DNA of 5,451 nt from an uncultured Prevotella sp. (lineage in GTDB: Bacteria; Bacteroidota; Bacteroidia; Bacteroidales; Bacteroidaceae), in assembly GCA_947095945.1 (NCBI GenBank), contig CAMUQM010000137.1, positions 1 to 5,451 on the forward strand, in the 5' to 3' direction. The notes under the pieces are model-generated. The model saw only the letters and a list, made by a program, of their open reading frames with translations. It searched no databases and was not told where the DNA came from. A program made the position numbers and the translations under genes. Position 1 is the stretch's first letter; each line of letters begins with the position of its first letter. Positions 1 through 5,451 of the stretch are shown piece after piece.

Positions 1-700
1 CGGAAAGAGTACTATCATTAATAAGGTGGTGCGTAGTCTGTCGCAAGGAGGGGAGTTTCCCAGCCATTCATTAAAGGGTGTCCGTCTAAAGGTAAGTCCT
101 AATGATGCACGATGGATACGTTATGACATCATCCGTTCGTTCGATCGTCCACTGATGAACTCGGATAGTATCAGCAAGATTAATGTCGATCTTGTTACAG
201 AACTTGACTGGCAGCTCTTTCAGCTTCAGCGCAAATATCTTGACTATCAGGTGAACATCGGCAATCGTATTATCGAGACCTTACAAAGTGGTGAAGCGGA
301 TGCTGCAGAGAAAGCACAACAGATATCACAACCTAAGAAACGTTTTCAAGATATAATGGACGACCTCTTTACCGAAACTGGAAAGAAGATTATCCGCTCT
401 GAGAACGAGATAAAATTCTCTTCATTAGGTGAAGTCCTCGCTCCTTATCAGTTGTCAAGTGGCGAGAAGCAGATTTTGGTTATCCTGCTGACCGTATTGG
501 TTGAGGACAATGAGCATTATGTTCTCTTTATGGATGAGCCAGAAGTGAGTCTGCATATTGAGTGGCAGAAACGGCTGATTGACCTTATCTTAGAACTAAA
601 TCCGAATGTTCAGATTATCCTCACGACACATAGTCCGGCTGTCATTATGAACGGATGGATTGATCGTGTGACAGAAGTAACTGACATAACCGACAACTGA
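1..700 (+). CDS. ABC/OLD-like AAA family ATPase, C-terminal part (5' end outside window)
   Basis: The frame is open from the left edge. The first complete codons (from base 2) read GKST, the end of a Walker A (P-loop) motif, so the true start lies upstream and the GTG at base 26 is internal. About 232 residues are visible. They include the ABC signature LSSGEKQ (visible residues 151-157), Walker B with catalytic glutamate (YVLFMDEPE, about 172-180), a D-loop-like VSLH and the switch histidine in LTTHSP (about 207-212). The roughly 150 residues between Walker A and the signature are helical and polar, as in the OLD/AAA_15/AAA_21 type of SMC-like ATPase. These proteins dimerise on ATP and usually control a partner effector in the cytoplasm. 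The DUF4435 gene starts 19 bases after the stop, so the two are probably co-transcribed. This pairing resembles AriA of PARIS. The ATPase assignment is firm; the defence role is inferred from the neighbour. Confidence 0.92.
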   Translation, partial: GKSTIINKVVRSLSQGGEFPSHSLKGVRLKVSPNDARWIRYDIIRSFDRPLMNSDSISKINVDLVTELDWQLFQLQRKYLDYQVNIGNRIIETLQSGEADAAEKAQQISQPKKRFQDIMDDLFTETGKKIIRSENEIKFSSLGEVLAPYQLSSGEKQILVILLTVLVEDNEHYVLFMDEPEVSLHIEWQKRLIDLILELNPNVQIILTTHSPAVIMNGWIDRVTEVTDITDN

Positions 701-707
701 TTGTCAT

Positions 708-714
708 AAGGAGG
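708..714 (+). promoter_or_regulatory. Strong Shine-Dalgarno for the DUF4435 gene
   Basis: AAGGAGG lies five bases before the ATG at 720, a near-perfect match to the anti-Shine-Dalgarno sequence. It supports that start codon. Such strong sites are uncommon in Bacteroidetes, where initiation usually relies on A/T-rich leaders, as upstream of the fucosidase in this window. It may keep this downstream gene well translated relative to the ATPase. Confidence 0.6.
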
Positions 715-719
715 GAGCG

Positions 720-1733
720 ATGGGAAAAAGACTGAGCGACAACCTATCATCAGCATATATTGATGCTGCGAACCGACTGAACGGTAAAGGAGCGCGGAGA
801 AAGATTATCGCATACGTAGAAGCGTATGATGATATCTTTTTTTGGCGTACTGTGTTAAGTGGCTTTGAGAATGAGAAACGCTATTTTGAAGTGATGTTAC
901 CTTCGCGATTGAACCTTAACAAGGGAAAGCGGTCAGTACTGATGAACCTCGTTTCGCAGAATATTGGTGAGAATATGATTGCTTGCGTTGATGCTGATTA
1001 TGACTATCTATTGCAAGGAGTTACCCAACTTTCCGACGAGGTGAACAACAATCCATACGTTTTCCATACCTATGCTTACGCTATTGAAAATCTACAATGC
1101 TACGCACCGAGTCTGCATGATGTGACGGTGGCTGTAACACTCAACGACCATTCAATCTTTAATTTCGAAGAGTTTCTGAAACTTTACAGCGAAAGCATAC
1201 ACCCACTCTTTGTCTGGAGCATCTGGCATTATCGAAAAGGCTATCATCGAAAGTTTACTATCTCTGACTTTAATCGAGTTGTGGAACTTGGTAACTTCTC
1301 CCTGAAAGGGGCTGTTGAAAGCCTTCAACGGCTACGCCATAAAGTACAAATGCGTGTACGACAACTTCAACGAGAGCACCCGAACGCAAAAGAAAGCTAT
1401 CTAAAACTAAAGGAAGAACTGCATACCTTAGGCGTTACACCCTCAACCACCTATCTGTATATTCAAGGGCATCATCTCTTTGACAACATCATCGTACCAG
1501 TCTTGAAGCGGGTCTGCGACCGACTGGTCCGTGAGCGGGAAGACGAGATAAACCGTAATGCAGTACACGACACCCAACGTCGCAACGAACTATCAAGCTA
1601 TGGCCATAGTACGGAAGCGATTATCCCCATGCTCCGTCGTAATGTGGGCTATATTAATGCAGCACCTTTCTTAAGACTTAAGGAAGACATCAGAAGGTTC
1701 CTAAATCCTCCTTCAGAGTACTCGATAGAATAA
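720..1733 (+). CDS. DUF4435 (Toprim-like) domain protein, partner of the ATPase; AriB-like
   Basis: This is a complete 337-residue cytoplasmic protein with no signal peptide or membrane segment. The N-terminal half looks like the DUF4435 Toprim-like fold. A strand ends in an acidic residue (IIAYVEAYDDIFFW, E34 with D37/D38). A second strand carries a DxD (ACVDADYDYL, D91 and D93), followed by the family-like TYAYAIEN (about residues 117-124). E34 and D91/D93 are the likely metal-binding residues of a Toprim nuclease centre. The C-terminal half is helical and basic (about 200-235 and 262-290). The gene follows the ABC-type ATPase by 19 bases. In PARIS, AriA (ATPase) holds AriB (DUF4435), which is released as a nuclease when an anti-restriction protein is sensed; in studied examples it cuts host tRNA. 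Whether this protein acts the same way is inference. The alternative is a different ATPase-Toprim pair of unknown role. Base composition is similar to its neighbour. Confidence 0.82.
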   Translation: MGKRLSDNLSSAYIDAANRLNGKGARRKIIAYVEAYDDIFFWRTVLSGFENEKRYFEVMLPSRLNLNKGKRSVLMNLVSQNIGENMIACVDADYDYLLQGVTQLSDEVNNNPYVFHTYAYAIENLQCYAPSLHDVTVAVTLNDHSIFNFEEFLKLYSESIHPLFVWSIWHYRKGYHRKFTISDFNRVVELGNFSLKGAVESLQRLRHKVQMRVRQLQREHPNAKESYLKLKEELHTLGVTPSTTYLYIQGHHLFDNIIVPVLKRVCDRLVREREDEINRNAVHDTQRRNELSSYGHSTEAIIPMLRRNVGYINAAPFLRLKEDIRRFLNPPSEYSIE

Positions 1734-1771
1734 TAAGACGTATGTCTATCCCCTCGCATGAATATTAAGGA

Positions 1772-1794
1772 AAGCAGAAGACTATTATCTGCTT
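1772..1794 (+). terminator. Possible intrinsic terminator of the ATPase-DUF4435 operon
   Basis: AAGCAGA (1772-1778) and TCTGCTT (1788-1794) form a perfect 7-bp stem with a 9-base loop. It is followed by a T-rich stretch (AACTTTTATTATCTTT) and sits 38 bases after the DUF4435 stop. The stem is short and only moderately G+C-rich. It overlaps the region where the -33 element of the fucosidase promoter should lie, so it could instead be an operator. Confidence 0.35.
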
Positions 1795-1803
1795 AACTTT
1801 TAT

Positions 1804-1811
1804 TATCTTTG
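1804..1811 (+). promoter_or_regulatory. Bacteroidetes-type -7 promoter box for the fucosidase gene
   Basis: TATCTTTG matches the Bacteroidetes sigma-ABfr -7 consensus TAnnTTTG and is followed by C, as often seen. It ends 31 bases before the ATG at 1843, giving a predicted leader of about 25 bases. No good TTG -33 element is visible about 20 bases upstream. That region holds the 1772-1794 hairpin, so basal strength may be modest or dependent on another factor. Confidence 0.6.
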
Positions 1812-1842
1812 CACTTAGAAATCTAAACAATAAAATTCATAC

Positions 1843-3144
1843 ATGAAGAAGACTCTACTTTTGATCCTAACACTGCTGACAAGTTACGTCGGCATGGCAC
1901 AAGAGACTTACCAGCCAACGGCAGAGAATCTCAAAGCGCGCGAACAGTTCCAAGACGATAAGTTCGGTATCTTCCTACATTGGGGACTCTATTCAATGAT
2001 GGGTACAACCGAATGGATTATGACCAACAGGGATATCAACTACAAGGAATACCCTAAGTTGGCTAAAACCTTCTATCCTTCTGAGTTCGATGCGGATGCG
2101 TGGATTAAGGCTATCAAGGCTGCTGGTGCAAAGTATATCACGATTACCACTCGTCACCATGATGGCTTCTCCCTCTTTAAGACTGCTACCAGTACTTATA
2201 ACTCCGTTGACGGTTCACCTTTCAAGCGTGATATTATCAAAGAATTGGCTGATGCCTGCAAACGACACGACATAAAGTTGCATCTTTATTATTCACACCT
2301 CGATTGGGGACGTGAGGACTATCCTGTGGGTAGAACGGGAACTGGAACGGGTCGACCCAAAGAGAAGGCTGACTGGCCAAGCTATTACAAGTTTATGAAC
2401 ACACAGCTGACAGAATTGCTCACAAACTATGGAAAGGTGGGTGCAATCTGGTTTGATGGTTGGTGGGATCATGACAGCGACGCAAAACCTTTCGACTGGC
2501 AGTTGGAAGAGCAGTATGCTTTGATTCATAAGCTACAGCCACAGTGCCTAATTGCTAACAATCATCACCATACTCCTTTCCCTGGTGAGGATATTCAGAT
2601 CTTTGAGCGTGACCTACCGGGTGAGAACAAGGCTGGACTGTCTGGACAGAGCATCAGCCGTCTGCCATTGGAGTCATGCCAGACTATCAACGAGCATTGG
2701 GGTTACAACATCACCGATACTCTCTACAAATCACCAAAGGAACTGATTCAGATGCTTGTTCGTGCTGCCGGTAAGAATGCCAACCTCCTGCTCAACATCG
2801 GTCCAGAACCAGGTGGTGCTCTCCCTGCTCTTGCCCTCGACCGCCTTCAGGCTATCGGTGAATGGCTGAACAAATATGGTGAAACCATCTATGGCACTCG
2901 TGGCGGCATCGTTACTCCACACGAATGGGGAGTAAGTACACAGCGTGGTAACAAACTCTACATCCACATCCTAAACTGTATGGACTCCAGCCTCTTCATC
3001 CCTACTGGCAACCACAAAATCAAGTCCGCCACCGTCTTTGGCACCAACAAGCGTGTCAACTTCACAAAGACAGGCAACGGCATCACCCTCAACTTCGACA
3101 CCGTCCCCACTGACATTGATTATATCGTTGAGTTGACGTTGTGA
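1843..3144 (+). CDS. Secreted alpha-L-fucosidase, glycoside hydrolase family 29
   Basis: This is a complete 433-residue enzyme expected to hydrolyse terminal alpha-L-fucose from glycans by a retaining mechanism. Residues 1-19 are a signal peptide (MKK start, leucine-rich core, likely cut GMA|Q), so it acts in the periplasm or at the surface; there is no lipobox cysteine. The GH29 barrel shows FGIFLHWGLYS (about 41-51, fucose-binding H46-W47), ITTRHHDGFSLF (about 101-112, H105-H106) and AIWFDGWW (201-208). D205 is the expected nucleophile. E277 in PLESCQTINEHWGY is the likely acid/base, but this residue varies between GH29 subfamilies. From about 360 on, the sequence fits the small C-terminal beta domain. 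The start has an A/T-rich leader without Shine-Dalgarno, normal for the group. No SusC/SusD genes adjoin it, so it is a lone enzyme here. Substrate linkage (GH29-A or -B) cannot be decided from sequence reading alone. Confidence 0.95.
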   Translation: MKKTLLLILTLLTSYVGMAQETYQPTAENLKAREQFQDDKFGIFLHWGLYSMMGTTEWIMTNRDINYKEYPKLAKTFYPSEFDADAWIKAIKAAGAKYITITTRHHDGFSLFKTATSTYNSVDGSPFKRDIIKELADACKRHDIKLHLYYSHLDWGREDYPVGRTGTGTGRPKEKADWPSYYKFMNTQLTELLTNYGKVGAIWFDGWWDHDSDAKPFDWQLEEQYALIHKLQPQCLIANNHHHTPFPGEDIQIFERDLPGENKAGLSGQSISRLPLESCQTINEHWGYNITDTLYKSPKELIQMLVRAAGKNANLLLNIGPEPGGALPALALDRLQAIGEWLNKYGETIYGTRGGIVTPHEWGVSTQRGNKLYIHILNCMDSSLFIPTGNHKIKSATVFGTNKRVNFTKTGNGITLNFDTVPTDIDYIVELTL

Positions 3145-3176
3145 TGTAGGCTTTTAGCTTATTAACTTCCAAAAAC

Positions 3177-3208
3177 AACCCGCAGCAACCATTTGATTGT
3201 TGCGGGTT
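3177..3208. terminator. Bidirectional intrinsic terminator between convergent genes
   Basis: CCCGCAGCAA (3179-3188) pairs with TTGTTGCGGG (3197-3206) through one G-U pair, and two further A-T pairs extend the stem at its base; the loop is 8 bases. On the plus strand it is followed by TTTGCTTT and lies 33 bases after the fucosidase stop. On the minus strand the hairpin is followed by TTGTTTTT, so it can also end the reverse-transcriptase transcript, whose stop is about 95 bases away. It is the strongest hairpin in this intergenic gap. Confidence 0.85.
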
Positions 3209-3303
3209 TGCTTTACATAACTGTAAAATTTCAAAATTAATAGACTTTAACCAGTAAAGCCTTTGGAAATGTATAAAAAAGCAAGATTAGATAGCAATTG
3301 TTA

Positions 3304-4827
3304 TTAATAGTCACTGAATAAACTAACTTCATCTATGTTTATTACTGGGCTATAGTGCTTTATTATCCAATCGGTACAAATCTCATATTGAGGAAAATCA
3401 ACTTTATAAATATCATCTACCCAATCATTATTCCATAATTTAACATTAGGTTCATTACTTACTATTTTACAAATATCCTCTGTATATGTAATAGGATTAG
3501 GTAAATTATATGTAATACGCTGCAACCAAATCTGAACTTCACCGATATTGGGGAATCTCTGAAATTTCCTATATATATCTTTAACTATCTGTTCTCTTTT
3601 GTCTGTTTTCGGTATTTTACTTATAAGTATGCTGATAATGGCAAGAACAATCTTGTATGCTTTAGGGCTTAGGAGAGCAATATCTGTAAAGAGTGATATT
3701 AGTACAATTGTATCATCACAATTGGTTGTTTTTTTAACTAACCTTTGAGCAAAAATCATTAAAAGTTTACTAAGAGTACCTGTATTAGGGTGTTTTCTTG
3801 AGAACTGATGAATAAAAAGAGCCTCCTGCTGAAGAATAGACATTGTAGAATATATCTTATTCTCCTTTTTTCTATAAATTGGTCCTTCCATTATATAAGC
3901 CTTCTTATCAGGCTTTATAGATTCGCTTATAACTTCCTCAGTTAAAAAAGTCTTTCTCCTATTCAACTGAAAATTCAAACCAGCAAGTACCTCTTGAAGT
4001 AAGAATGCTATACGTTCAATTTCTTCTTTAGAATTGCAAAACACACGATAATCATCCCTATATCTTATAATACGATATTCGGAAATACATTCATCGGCTA
4101 TCTTATCACCTAACATTTTGTCAGCATAAGCAAGTACAATCTCTGCAATGAAATCAGAAAGCACACTTCCTTGGGGAATACCATTTGTTTGACCATATTG
4201 CATACCTTGTATATAATCGTCTATCATATTACCTAACAGACCATGGCTATTGCGCTTTTCTTTTGCTTTATCTTTCCCCATCAAAGCCCATGCAATAGTA
4301 TGAGTATATATAGCACCATAGCAATTCGTTATATCAGTAACAAACATATACCTATATGATAATGCTAACTCAAGACTTCTTTGTTCAACATTTTCCCACC
4401 ATGAACTTACAGAAGCTGCTAAGTGTGACTTATCTTTTTTTTCTTTTACCTTAGGAATACTGGCAACTTCTATATTTGGTACACTCAGTGCTAAAAATCT
4501 ATCCTTTATCTCTTTCCACCCCCCTTTGGTTGTCATTGCTTTGACAAGCAGATAGTAAAGATATGGATTTATTAACTGAATAGGTCTATACGTATATTCT
4601 GCATCCTTTTTTGTTAATATCCTATAGTTTACATTCTCATAACACGAAGGCTTCATTTTAGGATCTTTTAGTATATCCTTTAGACCTTTTTTCCCAACCA
4701 TCTTCTCAACATAAGCCAGTATAGGCTTAAAGTCTATATATAAAGGAAATGACATGTTACAGTAGTTCTCTGACTCTAAAAAAAAACGTCTTGCTTTAAC
4801 ATTTGATAACTCTAAAATTGTTCTCAT
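3304..4827 (-). CDS. Reverse transcriptase of the unknown-group / defence-associated (DRT) type
   Basis: This is a complete 507-residue RNA-directed DNA polymerase. The palm motifs are visible in order: a motif 1-like RPIQLINPYLYYLL (81-94); motif A FVTDITNCYGAIYTH (162-176, catalytic D165); motif B NGIPQGSVLSDFIAE (215-229); motif C RYRDDYRVF (255-263, catalytic D258/D259 in YRDD); and motif D-like LNFQLNRRKT (284-293). About 200 C-terminal residues (about 300-507) are mostly helical and lack a maturase X domain, HNH endonuclease, integrase or RNase H. It lacks the retron VTG signature and the DGR motif-B style. The conserved-looking N-terminus (ARRFFLESENYC, 12-23) supports the upstream ATG over M25. 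The nearest match by memory is the UG/DRT class of anti-phage RTs (DRT2/UG2- or DRT9/UG28-like); the exact class is unsure. The gene is noticeably more A+T-rich than the fucosidase, suggesting transfer. It lies 53 bases downstream of a dinD remnant. No clear promoter is seen in that gap, so it may be read from further upstream. Confidence 0.88.
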   Translation of the reverse strand: MRTILELSNVKARRFFLESENYCNMSFPLYIDFKPILAYVEKMVGKKGLKDILKDPKMKPSCYENVNYRILTKKDAEYTYRPIQLINPYLYYLLVKAMTTKGGWKEIKDRFLALSVPNIEVASIPKVKEKKDKSHLAASVSSWWENVEQRSLELALSYRYMFVTDITNCYGAIYTHTIAWALMGKDKAKEKRNSHGLLGNMIDDYIQGMQYGQTNGIPQGSVLSDFIAEIVLAYADKMLGDKIADECISEYRIIRYRDDYRVFCNSKEEIERIAFLLQEVLAGLNFQLNRRKTFLTEEVISESIKPDKKAYIMEGPIYRKKENKIYSTMSILQQEALFIHQFSRKHPNTGTLSKLLMIFAQRLVKKTTNCDDTIVLISLFTDIALLSPKAYKIVLAIISILISKIPKTDKREQIVKDIYRKFQRFPNIGEVQIWLQRITYNLPNPITYTEDICKIVSNEPNVKLWNNDWVDDIYKVDFPQYEICTDWIIKHYSPVINIDEVSLFSDY

Positions 4828-4880
4828 ACTTTATTTATTTAGATAATCTATATATTATTATCAACTTATGATTTTCAATA

Positions 4881-5129
4881 TTAACATTGCCTATGTTTAG
4901 GATAATTATTTCTGACCATTTTCCTGACGTCAGGAAAATGGTCAGAAACCAAACTCCCTGCATTTTCACAAGCAATTCTGGCTTTATCTATTACTTTCGA
5001 GAAATTCTCCCATTTGGAATAACCCAAAAGCAGCTGAAGTTCGCGTGCACTCCAACATTTAATCCCTTCGACCTCTACAGCCACAGCTTCAAAGCCATTG
5101 TATAATTCTTGAATTACTTCTTTTTTCAT
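4881..5129 (-). pseudogene. dinD: DinD/BRO-N-like protein, N-terminal remnant (82 aa)
   Basis: The 82-residue frame begins like DinD (DNA-damage-inducible protein D, BRO-N/antirepressor-like family). It shows CWSARELQLLLGYSKWENF (25-43), VIDKARIACENAG (46-58) and SDHFPDVRKMV (62-72). Full family members are roughly 270-300 residues and continue into an LTRYACYL-like segment after this point. Here the similarity stops after KMV and ten unrelated residues (RNNYPKHRQC) lead to a stop, so about 70% of the gene is missing. No remainder is found downstream of the RT. The break falls at the edge of the perfect palindrome 4909-4948, which encodes residues about 61-74. No Shine-Dalgarno is visible before the ATG, but an 11-codon frame (5126-5161) overlaps it as ATGA. 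It may be a decayed gene, or its DNA may now serve as leader RNA for the RT. Confidence 0.7.
4909..4948. repeat. Perfect 40-bp palindrome (20-bp arms, no loop)
   Basis: The left arm TTTCTGACCATTTTCCTGAC is followed immediately by its exact reverse complement, centred on GACGTC (4926-4931) between bases 4928 and 4929. Pairing stops cleanly on both sides. It lies inside the dinD remnant, about 80 bases upstream of the RT start codon on the same strand. Because of the symmetry, both strands encode the same peptide SDHFPDVRKMVRN. As RNA or single-stranded DNA it would fold into a very stable long hairpin. It is not followed by a T-run on either strand, so it is not a simple intrinsic terminator. 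Its role is unknown. Confidence 0.95.
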
Positions 5130-5280
5130 CTTATCAGTTTTGTAGCTTTTATCTTTTTCATAGCAGCAAGACTTAGAACACTTTGTAGCTTAGATATTAA
5201 ATATCTCTCACTTTATCGTTATTTACGAACAAGAAAATATATAGTGTCCTTCCTTACGCTCTTTCATAGATGAGTTTTTA

Positions 5281-5307
5281 GTTACACTTTCCATTAACAT
5301 GGGTAAC
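5281..5307. other. Inverted repeat at the predicted 5' end of the minus-strand transcript
   Basis: GTTAC (5281-5285) pairs with GTAAC (5303-5307) and CCAT (5291-5294) with ATGG (5299-5302), leaving a TAAC loop and a five-base one-sided bulge. It begins just where a minus-strand transcript from the 5314-5321 box would start, so it would be a 5' terminal hairpin. The stem is modest and may be chance. Confidence 0.35.
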
Positions 5308-5313
5308 ACCTTG

Positions 5314-5321
5314 CAAATATA
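5314..5321 (-). promoter_or_regulatory. Bacteroidetes-type -7 box for the dinD-remnant/RT unit
   Basis: Read on the minus strand, TATATTTG matches TAnnTTTG and is followed by C. A transcript would start near 5307, giving a leader of about 180 bases before the dinD remnant and about 480 before the RT. No good TTG -33 element is visible about 20 bases upstream, although the region is T-rich. It is the best promoter-like site found upstream of the RT. Confidence 0.5.
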
Positions 5322-5451
5322 ATATAAAATATTTATATAAAGAATAAAGAGAAAAGGTTTTTTACAAAAAAGTTTTCATGCTGAATATCAATAAAGCTAA
5401 CATAGTTTTGTTTTTAGTTGCTGTCACTTTTAACACTTCACGCAACGAACA

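Larger units (their letters stand above)
5130..5451. other. A+T-rich non-coding stretch upstream of the minus-strand unit
   Basis: No convincing gene is seen here. It holds a promoter-like box at 5314-5321, a hairpin at 5281-5307 and a short 7-bp inverted repeat AGATATT-A-AATATCT at 5192-5206. Three tiny minus-strand frames are present: 5126-5161 (11 codons), 5223-5300 (25 codons) and 5362-5451 (29 codons, open to the window edge). The edge frame could be the end of a gene outside the window. The A- and T-runs at 5355-5375 resemble the regions upstream of Bacteroidetes promoters. Confidence 0.6.

Noticed and set aside
26..28. GTG at base 26 as the ATPase start
   Set aside because: The frame is open to the edge and encodes the Walker A GKST upstream of this codon, which the protein needs.
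2090..2967. Several 60-80-residue frames on both strands inside the fucosidase
   Set aside because: They overlap a well-supported GH29 coding region with all catalytic motifs and show no family features of their own.
3209..3303. Additional gene or CRISPR-like repeats between the terminator and the RT stop
   Set aside because: Only A+T-rich sequence and a weak 5-bp inverted repeat (CTTTA/TAAAG near 3245) were seen. There is no repeated unit and no coding signal.
3145..4908. Group IIC intron inserted next to a hairpin
   Set aside because: The RT follows a hairpin on the same strand, as such introns do. However, about 80 bases is too short for the ribozyme 5' domains, no domain V is seen downstream, and the RT lacks a maturase domain.
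4909..4948. Palindrome as an intrinsic terminator
   Set aside because: No T-run follows on either strand; the minus-strand flank reads AATTATCC-like sequence rather than a U-tract.
4887..5105. Plus-strand 72-residue reading frame sharing SDHFPDVRKMVRN with the dinD remnant
   Set aside because: The shared peptide follows from the palindrome. The rest has no recognisable family features and is antisense to the DinD-like frame.
3304..5129. Retron or diversity-generating retroelement
   Set aside because: The RT lacks the retron VTG signature and DGR-like motif B. No template/variable repeat pair is seen. The palindrome has no loop and no evident msr/msd layout.

Overview
The window looks like chromosomal DNA of a Bacteroidetes bacterium, most likely Prevotella or a close relative. 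The evidence is a TAnnTTTG-type -7 box (TATCTTTG) upstream of a start codon with no Shine-Dalgarno sequence, an exported GH29 fucosidase with a typical signal peptide ending in MAQ, and the general protein style. The genus is an inference.

Layout: (1) Bases 1-1733, plus strand, hold a two-gene operon. It consists of the C-terminal part of an ABC/OLD-like AAA ATPase, whose Walker A GKST lies at the window edge, followed 19 bases later by a 337-residue protein of DUF4435/Toprim-like type. An ATPase beside a DUF4435 protein is the composition of the PARIS (AriA/AriB) anti-phage system, so this is a PARIS-like candidate. (2) Bases 1772-1811 hold a possible terminator hairpin directly abutting a promoter. 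(3) Bases 1843-3144, plus strand, encode a complete secreted alpha-L-fucosidase (GH29). (4) Bases 3177-3208 form a strong hairpin with T-rich sequence on both sides, shared by two convergent genes. (5) Bases 3304-4827, minus strand, encode a 507-residue reverse transcriptase of the unknown-group/defence-associated (DRT) type. Its DNA is clearly richer in A+T than the fucosidase and suggests horizontal acquisition. (6) Bases 4881-5129, minus strand, hold an N-terminal remnant of a DinD/BRO-N-like gene. It ends just after a perfect 40-bp palindrome at 4909-4948. (7) Bases 5130-5451 contain no convincing gene. They hold a promoter-like box for the minus-strand unit, small hairpins and tiny reading frames.

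The most interesting part is the minus-strand unit. A promoter-like box near 5314-5321 could drive one transcript through a leader with hairpins, a dinD fragment carrying a 20-bp perfect stem, and then the reverse transcriptase. Several defence RTs (DRT2, DRT9) use a structured non-coding RNA encoded beside the RT. The palindrome-bearing leader is therefore the best place to look for such an RNA. This is a hypothesis, not something the sequence proves. With the PARIS-like pair on the other side of the fucosidase, two defence-type modules lie within about 5 kb, which suggests an accessory locus.
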